Assembly (NCBI GenBank): GCA_002104945.1
Contig: MCFH01000005.1
Span: forward strand, 1,105,501 to 1,169,500
Length of the DNA: 64,000 nucleotides
Reading direction: 5' to 3'
Source of the DNA: Piromyces finnis
Lineage: Eukaryota; Neocallimastigomycota; Neocallimastigomycetes; Neocallimastigales; Neocallimastigaceae
In this document: one piece after another, positions 11,749 through 24,836 of the stretch
Layout of the letters: each line of letters starts with the position of its first letter
Numbering within the stretch: the first letter of the stretch is position 1
Position numbers and translations under genes: made by a program
Notes under the pieces: generated by a model
The model's input: the letters and a program-made list of their open reading frames with translations, nothing else
What the model was told of the DNA's origin: nothing
Databases searched by the model: none

Positions 11749-12719
11749 TAATCTGAGTAAATATCAAGGCTTTTTTTTTATTATTATTTTATTTATTTAT
11801 TTATTTATTTTATTCAATATTATTTAATTTTATTTTATTTATTTATTTTATTCAATATTATTTAATTTTATTTTTATTTTAATTCTATTTAATAATATAG
11901 TACTATCCATTAAAAAAAATACTAATAAAGAAAAGATAAATATAATTATTTGAAGTTTTTTTTTTTTTTTTTTATCTATACAATTTTTTATTTAAATAAT
12001 TATTAGGGAATGATAGAAGTAGAAAATTTATTATGACTCGTCTAAATAGATAACTATTAAATTAATTTAAAAACATAAATTATATATATATATAAAACAA
12101 TATATAATTTACTATTATTAATATTTATATAAAATAACATACAATAAAAAACAAAAACAAAAAAAATTGTTTAAAAATAGGTGTGTGTTTATGTATAAAT
12201 ATATATATATATATATATTTTAGAGATATTACACTATAATAATTGAATAATTGAATAATTCTTTCATTTATAAAAAAAAAAAAAGGTATTAAATAAAATG
12301 ATGCTCTAAAAATTTTAATTCAAAAACAAATTACTCTGAATAATAAAAATAATATTTATATACTGATCATGATTAGGATAATATTTAAATATACATACTT
12401 TTTTTTTTTTTTTAAAAAAATAGAATTTTATTAATATATAATAATAGTGAATAGTTTTAATTATAATAAAATATACATTAAATATATATATATTTATAAT
12501 AATAGGCTAAAGGATAAAAAAAAAAAAAAACTATTTTTAATAGTTATTCATTATTTTACTACTTTTTTGTTTATAATAGGGTTAGGACAATAAATGGATG
12601 ATTAATAATAATTAAAAAAAAAAATATAATATAATAAATAATAAAAGAAAAAAATTATAAATAAGCATTATATAGTGTTAAGTTATAGTATTAGATTCTT
12701 TTTTTTTTTTTTCTATTGA
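11749..12719. other. Convergent intergenic spacer
   Basis: About 1 kb of A/T tracts between two gene 3' ends. The first 130 bases contain repeated TTTATTTA and ATTCAATATTATTTAA words. No gene is seen. Confidence 0.6.
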
Positions 12720-12728
12720 TTAATTAAT

Positions 12729-12781
<53 letters not shown>

Positions 12782-15700
12782 AATTATGACAGGCACATTG
12801 TCTTACAGCTTGACGAGATTCATTAATTAAATCACTACTGTCCATGTCGTCCAAGTCTAATGGTATTTCCGTTTTACTTTTAATTTCACTTTTATTTTTA
12901 TTGAATTTAGAATCCATAGATAGGAATGAAATACTTCTTTTATGCTTAAATTTATAAGTTAATTTATTATTTGTTTCTTCTAGACGATCTAAATTAACAC
13001 TGTGTATACTACTGGTGCCCTTTTTTTTTTTGGAATTAGTTCTATGTAAATGGAAATTCAAATACTGTGAAAAGTTTTTATTTGAATATTGGGATAATCT
13101 TTTTCCTTTTTGTTTTGGTGATTTTTTATCGGGAACAACAGATGATTTATTTAAATTTAATGAAAATGATCGAAGAGATAATGGCTTAGAAGATTTAAAT
13201 ATACCATAGGCATTATTACTAGCTGCTATATTATTGTTTATTTGAGATAATGAACTAAAGCTGTCTTGCGATCTATGATTTGTGTAGAATTCATTCTTAC
13301 TATGATTATCATAGTTGTTATTATTACCACTGATACCACCACCATTATTATTGATATTATTATTATTATTATTGTTATTATTATTATTATTATTATTATT
13401 AGTAGTAGTAGTAGTTGTAGCAGCAGTAGCGTTGATATCCATGTCATCATCATTGTCTAATTTATTGTTTATTTCAGAAAAAATAGATATATCATTATTA
13501 CTAAATGTACTATTCTTTCTTTTTGTCTTATTATATAATGTTGATGGTAAATTTTTGGTGTTATTCATAAAAGTTGTATTATGATAATCATTGGCTTTAT
13601 TAGTTTTTGATGGAAGAGCTGCAGAAATAAACGATTTAACTGACATGGAAAGAATAGAATCATTTCCTTTAGATTTACTTGTATTCCTTACTTCATTACT
13701 TTCATAAATTGGAATTTCCGGTGTATTACTAGAGTTCATCATATTATTATTTAAGATAGTACTTTGATTAATTGATACTGTAATATTACCATCTTCATCA
13801 ATTTTTGAAGTATTTTGACCATTAAATGTTTTACTATAATTAAGACAGACTAAATCATTATTATTGCTATAGCCTTCAAATTTATGAATTAAAGATTGAA
13901 TAGCCTTGAGCCAAACATCAAAATCTTCTTTAGTTAATGCAGATATTTGTAATACACGTTGAGGTGTCTTTACATTAATGATATGTGGATAACATGATAT
14001 AGTATCTTTATATTTGCTTTTTAATTCATTTTTATATACATCTTGAATATATTCTATTATTTATGAATTTTAATTGATTTAATGATATAGAGGGGAAGGG
14101 ATTAAATATATTAAATTATTATTAATATTAATATTTTTTTTTTTTTAATTAATTATATAGGATTTAAATATTATTATTTATATTATGAAAAAAATTATAA
14201 TAGGATAATAAAATAAAATTAATAAAATTATTCATCATCATTAAAAATTTCTACTCTTTCTACCACCATTCATTCCATTAATATTATTTTCATAGAAAAA
14301 ATGAAAATATTAATTATTTATATTAACTATTTATACATTTTTGAAATTAAATTTTTAAAATAATTATAATTTTTTTATAACTATTATGTGTATCTATGTT
14401 ATTGTGTTTGAATGAATATTTATCTTTCAATTTTTTCTTTACTATTTGTATTATTGGATAATGTTTGGAATATATTTTTTTTATGTATCTATAGTCTTTT
14501 TGAAATTTCTTTTTATATTTGTTTTTGTATTTTTCTTTATATCTATTTTTGTATTTATATTTATATTCTTGTTTATAATAAGACTGATAATATTTTTTAA
14601 ATTTTTGTGAATATTCTCTAATTAAATTTTGTATTACTAATGTATATCTTTCTTGATTCATACTAGGTATTTTTTCAGTTTCTATATTTAATGCTTTAGA
14701 ATGTAAACTAAATATTTTGTTATCATCATTGAACATGCAATCTTCATTTTTTAATCTCATTTTGTTATTATAATTATCATTGTAATTATTATGCTGAATC
14801 CAATTATATTTTTTGTTTTCAATCATTTCTTTGTTCAGCAAACTTTTAATGCATGCTATCAATAATTTTAATTCTATCATTTTCTTAATCTTATTTTTAA
14901 CTATTAAATAATTATTATTTGCTAAAACTCTCCTCATTCTTTTAATATTCCATCTTTTCTTTTTTTCATTAATAAAATCAATATTTTTCATACAAAAATT
15001 AATAAACAACTTATTAAATTTATTATATTTATGATCATTACCACTCTTAGTCTTAATTTGATGCTTGAATTTTTCACTAGGTTCTCTTCTTGACCAATAA
15101 ATTAATTTATTATATGGATGGATCCAGAAGTATCTTAAATGTGGATTTTTACCATATCTATTAAATTTATACATCCAGGTACCATTCAAAGTTTTTCTTA
15201 AAATATTAATACTATATAAGTAATCTTCATCTGCTGTAGCAGATAAACTCTTTAAGATTTCACTTGCATTATCTCTCAACTTGAAATAACTATTATTTAT
15301 ATATGTACTATGTTCACTTGAATAATTTCCATTACCTTTACTTAATACGGTTGGATTAGAAGAACTTTCATTTAAGTGTGCTAATAATAAAATATACAGC
15401 AATAATAATAGAAAAAAAGAAAAAATTAATTATGGTATTTTATAAAAATATATTTATATGAATTTATAAATTAATAGAATCTTTAGTAGTATAAATAATT
15501 TATCAATATTATATTTATAATTACTCTTTAGCTTGTTATTATTTGCATATAAGGATGGAATTAAATTATCAGCTGCTGGAATACCCGAGTATCTATTAAT
15601 TTGCGATGAATTTACACCTAATAATTTATTAGAATTATTACCCGCTAAAGTTTTATCTTTACTAATCGTGTTTTTATAAAATAATGGCTTGTAATCATTA

Positions 15701-18700
15701 GCTAAGAAAGTTGGTAAAGAATTTTTCCTTTTATAATTTGTTGAATTAAGTATTTGAATATTTTTATCTTCTTCTTTTTCTTTATTATTGTTTTTAGTTT
15801 TATCCTCTATATTATTAACATGGGTATCATAGAAGGTTTCATCACTAATAACATTACTTTCAATATTTGTATTAATTTTATTTTCAATGATAAAGGATTC
15901 ATCCATTTTAACTTTACCAGTATTTATTCTTTCACTAAGATCGGCAAAATCATCTTCAAGATTATCTTGCTCATTATTATTAATATTCAAGTTTTGATTT
16001 ATAATTTCTTCACTCCAACTAAGTGTTGATGTATCAATATTATCTAATGTACTTGTGAAATCAATTTTATCACTCTTTTCCAATTCCTGTTGTTTATCTT
16101 GTTTTTTATCATTGATTTTACTACCATCAGTCATACTGTGTGATGATACAATAGAATCATCATCATTCATATTAAATTGAATATTGTTACCAAAGTGCAT
16201 TGGATAATTATTTGGAATTCTAAATGAAAACTCTGTTGAATTTTCAGTAATGAATGAATTTGTAGTGGTTTCAAATTCACTACTTGGAACAATATTCATA
16301 TCTGTACTCTCTGTTGGTATTTCAGAATCTATATCACTTTGAGTTGGCTTATTAATATTTGAAGGTTCAGAAGATATTTCTGTTTGTATGTTATCCCATT
16401 TAATTTCGTTTCTTAATGGTGCGGTATTATTGTTTATTAGCTTGTCATCTGTCTCAGTGATAGACTTATTATTTATTTCTGAATAGGTTAAATTCTTTTT
16501 ACTTTTAATTAGACTAGCAATGGATTGAACTCTTTCCATCATAGGATTATTTTGTTTATAATATATTGATGAAGAACGATTTCCGAATGTTCCGGCAATT
16601 GATTTAATTTCATTATCAATTAATAATTTTTCTTTTGTTTTTATAGGTAAATCTTCTACTGGTTTAGTTTCAATAATATTCATATTTTCATCAAAATAAT
16701 CTGTACTATTGGTTTTTTTAATTAGCTTGTAATTTGAATTATCAAAATTGCTTATGCCATTATTTTCATTATTACTTTTCATTACTGGGAAATGGTTTTC
16801 ATCTAATGAATATATACTTATTCTTTTTTCATTTTCAAATGAATTCATTGATAAATGCTTAATATTATCATAGCTATTGGAACGATTTTCATGATAACCT
16901 AAATTAAAGCTGTTTAAGTATTGGTTATTTTCTTTAGATGAAGTAGCAATAGATTCCATTTGTGGAGGTTCACTACATATTTTTGTTGTTAAATTTTCTG
17001 ATTTAGACTTATTATTAATATTTATTGTACCGCAAATAACTTTTTGTGATGGATTGGATGGTGGTAATGGTGGAAGTTGTTCATTGTTTTGAAGATTATT
17101 TTCGGTTATAAGATTATTATTCTTTAGGGATGAAGAGAAAATTGATGGTTTCATGAATGATGAATTACTATGAGAATTTAAGGATGGCATAGAAAGAGTA
17201 GGTACTATACCACTTGAGGTTGAGACTATTGGTTCTTGAATATCTTCATTAATCTCATTATTACTTATTATTGAATTTGATGAACTTGATGTTGGTTGTA
17301 AGTCTGAATTATCAATGTTGTTATTAATCTGATGACTTACCTTTTCATCTATGGACTTTTTATCATTATTATCTGATTTATTTAAATCATATCTTTTACT
17401 TTCAACTGAATATATTGAAATAGATGAATTAATTATATTTTCTGGATTATTATGTTGTATATCTAGTTGGCTAGGTGAAATATTTTGGCTATGAAGTGAA
17501 GTTAAACTTGTATTATTATTATTCGAATATAATGGATTTGAATTATCTTGTTTATTTTGATTAGAAAGGGATGGCGATTTATAAACTGTATTTTCATTTA
17601 AATCCTTTTCAATGTAATTCATGCATTGAAGTAATGTATTATGAATAATTCTTGATTCTTCTAATTCTTTTAATGTTTTTGAATCTAATATACCATTAGA
17701 AGTTATGGATGAACCAATTGATGATATTGTGGCTTTAGATAATATAGATTTCTTTGAAGATATAGAAGAATAAGATCTTCCCCTTGTTATATCTGAGTTT
17801 TCCTCTTTTTTATTTTCTTGATTATCCTTTAATTTTTTTGCTACATAATCTTTTTTCGTTTTAAGCATTTGTGCTTCATTTATATGAATAGCTTCTTTTA
17901 ACTTTGTCATCATTTCCTTTAATTCATTCTTCTTTTCAATCTTCATTAAATTATCTAATGGGGATGGTGATCGATTTTCATCATTATCGGATTTATTTTG
18001 ATATATATTATTATTATTTTCATTATTGCTTTCTTTTATAGATTTGTTATCATCAACAAGAATTTCATGAATTGAACTATTAAAGCTTGATACACTTAAT
18101 CTTAATTTATTTCTATCTTTTAATTCTAATTTATTTGTATTTTCGTCATTAATCATTTCTACCTTATTTGAATTATCAATATCATTATTGCCATTAACTA
18201 ATGTTTCAGAGCTTTTAAATTCATCTTTTTTCAAAGATTGCGTTTTCATTGAACTTTTTGATTTAGATTTTCTTAATTTTGAAACTTCTTTATGTTTTGG
18301 TAATTCTAATTCATATTGATTATTATTTTCATTCCTTGTATTGTTATTAACTAATTTATCATCAGATTGAATTTTATCCTGCTTATCAATTAATTTATTA
18401 TCATTATCTTCAGCTAAATTATTTTCAGGAGAATTATTTATTATATTCTTATTTTCATTATATTCAGCTAAATTATTTTCAGAAATATTGTCTATTTTAT
18501 TAAGCTCATCTGATTTATTGTTTTCAAGCATATCGTCTACAATATCATTTATTTCATTTGTTATTTCAGTTGAACTATCTTTTGTTTCATTAAGTTCATT
18601 ATTTAAATTATTTTCAGGAATATTAGTTATTGTATTCTCTTTTTCATTAAGTTCGTTTGCTAAACCATTTTTAGCAATATTATCTGTTTCATTAATGTCT

Positions 18701-21700
18701 AAGTTATCTTCAGAAATATTAGTTTTAATACTACTTATTTCATTAAGCTCACCAACTAAATTATTTTCAGGTACGTCTTTTATTTCATTAATTTCGTTGA
18801 CAGACATGTCAGTTTTAATACTTTTTATATCGTTGAAATCTTTAGTTAAATTATCTTCTGGAATTTCATCTAGTTTATTTACTAAATTATCATTATGAAC
18901 ATTACTTGTAACTTCATTAATTTCATTAAGATCATCAATTAAATTATTCTCAACGATATCATTTGAAGTGTCATTTTTCACTTCATCGAGTTCATTTGCT
19001 AAATAATTATCAGAAATACCTATTGTATTTTCATTTATTTCATTATGATCATCAGCTAAATTATTTTCAACAATATCATCTGTAGTATCTTTTACTTCAT
19101 TGAGTTCATTTACTATATCATTATCATGAATATCAGTTGTAACTTCATTAATTTCATTATGATCAGCAGCTAAATTATTTTCAACAATATCATTTGAAAT
19201 ATTATCTTTTACTTCATCGAGTTCATTTATTAAATTGTTATCAGTAACATCACTTGTAACATCATTAATATCATTAATATCATCAGTTAAATTATCTTCA
19301 ACAATATCATCTGTAATATATTTTTCTTCATTGAGTTCTTTCAATTCATTGAGTTTATCTACTGTATCATTATCATGAACATCAGTTGTAACTTTATTAA
19401 TTTCATTATGATCATCAATTAAATTATTTTCAACAATATCATCTGTAGTATCTTTTACTTCATTGAGTTCATTTACTATATCATTATCATGAATATCTGT
19501 TGTAATTTCATTAATTTCATTATGATCAGCAGCTAAATTATTTTCAACAATATCATTTGAAATATTATCTTTTACTTCATCGAGTTCATTTATTAAATTG
19601 TTATCAGTAACATCACTTGTAACATCATTAATATCATTAATATCATCAGTTAAATTATCTTCAACAATATCATCTGTAATATATTTTTCTTCATTGAGTT
19701 CTTTCAATTCATTGAGTTTATCTACTGTATCATTATCATGAACATCAGTTGTAACTTTATTAATTTCATTATGATCATCAGTTAAATTATTCTCAACAAT
19801 ATCATCTGTAGTATCTTTTACTTCATTGAGTTCATTCACTATATCATTATCATTAATATCAGTTGTAACTTCATTTATTTCATTATGATCAACAACTAAA
19901 CTATTTTCAACAATATCATCTGCAGCATTTTTTACTTCATTGAGTTTATTTACTAAATCATTATCAAAAACATCAGTTCTAACATCATTGATTTCATTAT
20001 GATCATCAGTTAAATTATTTTCAACAGTGTCATCTGTAGTATCTTTTACATTATCAAGTTCATTTGCTAAATTATTTCCAGGAATATTGATTTCTTCATT
20101 ATTAAAATTAAATTCGGATACTTCATTAACTCCACTTAGTTCATCTGCTAAACTATATCCGGAGTTTATATCAGGTACTTCATTAAATCTATTTAATTCA
20201 TCTGCTAAACTATATCCAGAGTTTATATCAGGTACTTCATTAAATCTATTTAATTCATCTGCTAAACTATATCCGGAGTTTATATCAGGTACTTCATTAA
20301 ATCTATTTAATTCATCTGCTAAACTATATCCGGAGTTTATGTCAGGTACTTCATTAAATCTATTTAATTCATCTGCTAAACTATATCCGGAGTTTATATC
20401 AGGTACCTCATTAATTCTGCTTAATTCATCTGCTAAACTAAAACCAGAATTAATATTAGATGTAGTATTTAAGCTATTAGCTTCATCGTTCAAAGAATTA
20501 TCAGATGTATTTTCTTGGATTTCATGTAATACGTTGTCCATTTCAAAATTGATTTCATCATCTTTTTTATCACTTGAATCAATACCAGTAGGCTCATTTA
20601 ACATAGAATTAGATACTGGTGTTGAATTGCTTGATAAACGTTGATTTGGAATTGGAGAAATAGACGTATTTAAAGCAGATAATTCATCAAAAAGACTTTT
20701 TCTACCTTGAGTAGTATTATTGTTGATTGGTGAAGTACTATTTTGTATCATACTATTATTATTGTTTAATTTAATAAATGAAGTGTTATTTGTAAAATCA
20801 ATTGATGAAGTCATATTAGTATTTCCAAAGATGAACGGATTCTGAAGCTCAGTATTTTCACCTGGGTGACCTAAATCAATAGAATCCATTATTTCTTGTT
20901 CTAAATTTAATGGCATCATTGGATTTTGACTTACATTCATAATTTCACTTTTTTCATTTTCATTTCCATTAATGCTTTTTCCAAAATCTTCATTAATTAA
21001 AATGCTACTATTGGGTATATAATAATCTTTGTCACTTGTTGAATCTAAAATTGGTTGATTATTTTGTTGTTTTTCTTCTTCTAATTCTTCTACCATTTCT
21101 TGTGTTTGCATTAATAATTCACTTAAGTCCTGCTTTTCTTTTTCTAACCAATCTCTTTCTTGAATAAGTGTATCAATATGCTCTTTTAATGTTTCATTTT
21201 CTTGTTGAGCTTCTGCTAAAGAAGTAGAAAGAGTTTCAATTTGATTAGAAAAATTCTTTAATTTATTTTTTTGCATTAAACTATATACATTCAAACTATT
21301 TGACTTTTCCATTATTTCTGGTAGGTAGTATGAACTATTACGACTTCTGCCATTATATAATTTTGAATTGTCATCTTCTAAATTAGAATCATCATCATCA
21401 TTCATTGCAACACCTCCTAGAATCATGCTTAAATCATCATCCGGATGAAGTTTATTTTCAATTTTTAAATTTTTCAAGGTATTTTCATATTCCAAACGTA
21501 ATGTATTGTTATCATCTTCCAATTTTTCTAATTTTTTATTACTATCTTCCCATTTCTTTTTGTAAAATTGAATATTTTTTAATTTTGCATCAATTTCCAT
21601 ATCTTTATCATATCTCATTTGTTCAAAATCAAATCTTAAATTTTCAAGTTGTTCTTGATATTTATGATTTTCCTTATTTTTTTGTTCCAGTTCATTACGT

Positions 21701-23965
21701 AATTTAGTTATATTTTCTTCATTATGTCCAAGATTATCATTACATTCATATAGTTTACATTCTAATTCCCAAATCTTCTTTTCATAATTAACTGTATATT
21801 GAATAATTTTATTATAATAAGATGATTTAAATATATATATTTAATATATAATTGTTTAAATAAAAATATTTTTTTTTTTTAAATTATCATTTTTTTTTTA
21901 ATTATTAAAAACATTAAAACAAAAATACAAATTTTTTACCTTTAGTATTAGTTTGCTTATCAAGTTGTTTTGTTAATGTTTCTTTTTCCAATTCATATTC
22001 AGAAATCAAATCTTGAAGTTCAAGACGTTTAAATTCTAAGTAGAAAACACGTTGCTGTAATTGACGTGTATGGTTTAATAAAGTACTGTGGATTTCATTT
22101 TGAATTCTTTGTTTTCTATTTGATGGTGGCATTCTTGTTCTTGGGGTTGAATGAGGAATAATTTGTTCAGGTTTATTTCTTTTAAAATCTACTGAATATC
22201 TTGCAACACGACGAATTGGTAATTTATTATTAGACAATTCTTCATCTTCTTTTATAGTTTCCAAATTTGATTGATTACGTAATATTTTCTTTTTTCCATA
22301 TCTTTTTTCGCTGATACTATTACGACGTCTATTTTTCTGTTTTTTTAATTTTGAATTTGTTTCTTTTCCTTCATTAATTGGAATCAATGGGGGTCTTTTA
22401 TCAAGAATTTTTTCCAACAAAGATGTTGCTGTCTCTTGCTTCTTTTCTTCATTTGTGATTTTTGACTCGCCATCTTTATTATTTTTATTAACATCATTCT
22501 TTTGATTTTCATTTTTCTTTATTCTAGGCTCAATCACAGAATTAAATTTAATATTGCTATTTTTGGGAGTTTCATTAATAATTGATGATGATATTGGTAA
22601 GGATTTTGATTTCTTTTCAATTAATTTACGGTCGTTATTATCATCACTTGAATTAATTGATGATGACATTTCAATTGGTTCGGACGTGATACGAGATGTT
22701 AAAATTTTATTTGGTTTTTCTTCATTTTCTATAATATTACTACGAACATGATTTATTTTTGGGGTAGATGATGACGTTGTAGAAGAAATAATACTACTCT
22801 CACTTTTACTATTAGCTTTATCAATCTGCTTATATCCTTCTTCACTACTACTACTAGAATATGAATATATACTTGAAGAAGCTGATGATGAAAGACTAGA
22901 ATGCGGATTTTTATTAGCTATATTTAAATCATCTTCTTGATTTTCGAAACCTGTAATATTACTTAAATATTCGTTTCCTCGTTCAAGAAGAGCATTAATA
23001 ATAAAGTTTATTTTTTTATCTCTTGTTGCTTCCTCATCTATTTCCATATCATTTGCTTCATTTAATTGATTCTCTGGCTCACCATTTATATCTTTTTCCA
23101 ATTTTCTTTGCTTTCTTCTTTGACTATGATAACTATTTCTACGATTGATTTTTGCACGATTTTGATTACGACGAATTGCTTCATTGACAGCTGTATCAAG
23201 TCCTTCCATTGGTAATATATAATCATCTACAATATTATCTATAAAGGCCTCCCCTAATGTTATACTTTGACTATCATTTATTAAATTTTTTGTTGAACGA
23301 CGATCAAATCCTGCAATACTATGAGCTCTTCTATTGTTTTGATAGGGTTGATCAAATCCTAAATATTCAAAATCTTTTTCTAATTGTAGGTTTAAGTCGT
23401 TTTCAAGACTATCTGCAATACCTAAATTATCATCATTATGACTAGAAGTAATTGAAGGTGCCTTTTTCTTTGGGACTGAATCAATAAAATTTTTACAAAT
23501 AGATTCAAATTGTTCAATTTCTTCTTCAATATCACGAATTACTTTTCTATTATTTTCATTTTCATTTGAGGAAATTATTCCTTGATTTGCATTTGATTTT
23601 GTTTTAGCAATCTTTATTCTTTTTATTAAATTTTCTACTTTGTATAATAATTCTATAATGAAAAATAATGATATAAATATAATTTATAATTTATATATAA
23701 TATATGCATGTATACATATTAATTTTATATGAAAAGCGTATAAAATATTTTCAAGTTTCTTTTATATATAATTAATTTTTACATTAAACATTATATGAAT
23801 ATAAACCATACCTTGTACTACTGCAGTTGCAATTGTCATATGTATATCTTTTTGGCTCATTAATTCCTTTAAAAAATGAACTTCCTCAAGTAACTCTCTT
23901 TGCTCTTGACCAGTGAGTAAAGAAGCTTTAGGATTTGAAACATCCTCTTCTTTTATAGAATCCAT
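12720..23965 (-). CDS. Num1/Mcp5/ApsA-like cortical anchor with C-terminal PH domain
   Basis: Five exons (23965-23812, 23652-21940, 21791-15525, 15380-14382, 14053-12720) join in frame to 3,488 residues. Num1-family proteins sit at the cell cortex through a C-terminal PH domain and hold dynein and mitochondria. Visible here are an N-terminal coiled coil (EQRELLEEVHFLKELMSQKD continuing into LLYKVENLIKRIK), a second coiled coil across the exon 2/3 junction into exon 3, about 2,000 residues of acidic Asn-rich repeats and Ser-rich linkers, then the PH domain. The PH part starts NGTWMYKFNRY, HLRYFWIHPYNKLIYWS, continues KALNIETEKI, and ends INVKTPQRVLQISALTKED with DVWLKAIQSL in the last helix. 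Two Lys/Tyr/Asn-rich insertions separate these blocks. The tail has a poly-Asn and a terminal poly-His run. The exon 4 donor (GTTATA) is weak; the other junctions are convincing. No EF hand was noticed. Confidence 0.82.
12729..12782. repeat. (GAT)n tract encoding poly-His
   Basis: About 17 GAT units. On the minus strand they read as CAT codons and make the poly-His run two residues before the stop of the Num1-like protein. Confidence 0.92.
13344..13410. repeat. ATT tract encoding poly-Asn
   Basis: An imperfect ATT array in the last exon of the Num1-like gene, read as AAT (Asn) codons on the minus strand, followed by a short ACT (Thr) run. Confidence 0.9.
19081..19806 (-). repeat. 363-bp higher-order coding repeat, two near-identical copies
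   Basis: The block beginning TGTAGTATCTTTTACTTCAT at 19081 recurs at 19444 and again, at the start of a partial third copy, at 19807: a constant 363-base (121-codon) spacing. Each block contains three divergent sub-units of roughly 37-46 residues built around the words DDIVENNL, DHNEIN and NELNEVK. Base differences between the two full copies are few, so duplication is recent. It lies in the big exon of the Num1-like gene. Confidence 0.88.
20113..20453 (-). repeat. 57-bp tandem repeat, six units (NSGYSLADELNRFNEVPDI)
   Basis: Six consecutive 19-residue units in the large exon of the Num1-like gene. The four central ones are identical at protein level and nearly so in DNA; the first (GFSLADELSRI) and last (SGVNEVSEF) are diverged, the usual edge pattern of a tandem array that is homogenised internally. 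Confidence 0.93.
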
Positions 23966-24545
23966 GTTTAAGAATTATTAAAATATATATTATATACTTT
24001 AAATTTTATTTTTGTAAATATGTAATTTTTAGATTTGGAACGTTTATTTTAAAATTTTGTTACTATTAATATTTGTGTTTTTAAGAATTATATTTTAATT
24101 AAAAATTCATTTTGTCAATTTCATTAATAAATATTTTAAGTATAGATTGATAAACCTATTATACTTTTTTTCATATAATTTGTAATAATTATAATAATAT
24201 TCATTAGTTATTTTGTAGTTTATTTGAATTATTAATTTTTATATATATATATACTTTTTTTAAATAATAAATTATGATAAAAAGTCATAAATATAATCAC
24301 ACTTACAAAATTTTATAATTAGAGTATTAATAATTTTTTTCTTTAAATAAAATAAAGATTTTGCCACTATAAGAAGTAGAAATTTTTATATTCAATAAGG
24401 CCAGAGTACAATTAATTATTTTATTTACTAATTATATTATATATATTATTGTAATATTTGTGATATACATACAGTTATAATAATTACTTGTTGAAATTCA
24501 TAAAAAAAAAAGAAATTTATGAATCTTTAATAGATAGTGATTTTT

Positions 24546-24576
<31 letters not shown>

Positions 24577-24805
24577 GATTATATTAATAATTCATTGTAT
24601 TAATTTCTATGTGATTAAAAGAATATGTTCTTATTATTTATAAAATATAAAAAAATTATCTCTCTATTTTTTTCTATATTTTAATTGTGTAATTCTATTT
24701 ATAACTATTATTTCTTGTATGATATTCTATATTTAATGTTCAAAACGTTGAAAGAAATGCTTTTAATTTTTAATACAATTTGGTCAATATTATGTTTAAA
24801 TTTTC

Positions 24806-24836
<31 letters not shown>

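Noticed and set aside
14056-14380. Possible extra exon in the last intron of the Num1-like gene (words like NNINGMNGGRK on the minus strand)
   Set aside because: I found no convincing AG acceptor just before it, and the flanking exons already join in phase without it.
18488-18898. Ser/Leu-rich plus-strand ORF of 136 codons
   Set aside because: Mirror of the acidic Asn/Glu/Leu-rich coding region on the minus strand.
20027-20644. A 205-codon plus-strand ORF with repeated SSAKLYPEF words
   Set aside because: It is the antisense of the 19-residue repeat of the Num1-like gene; the repeat period is a multiple of three, which keeps the opposite strand open.
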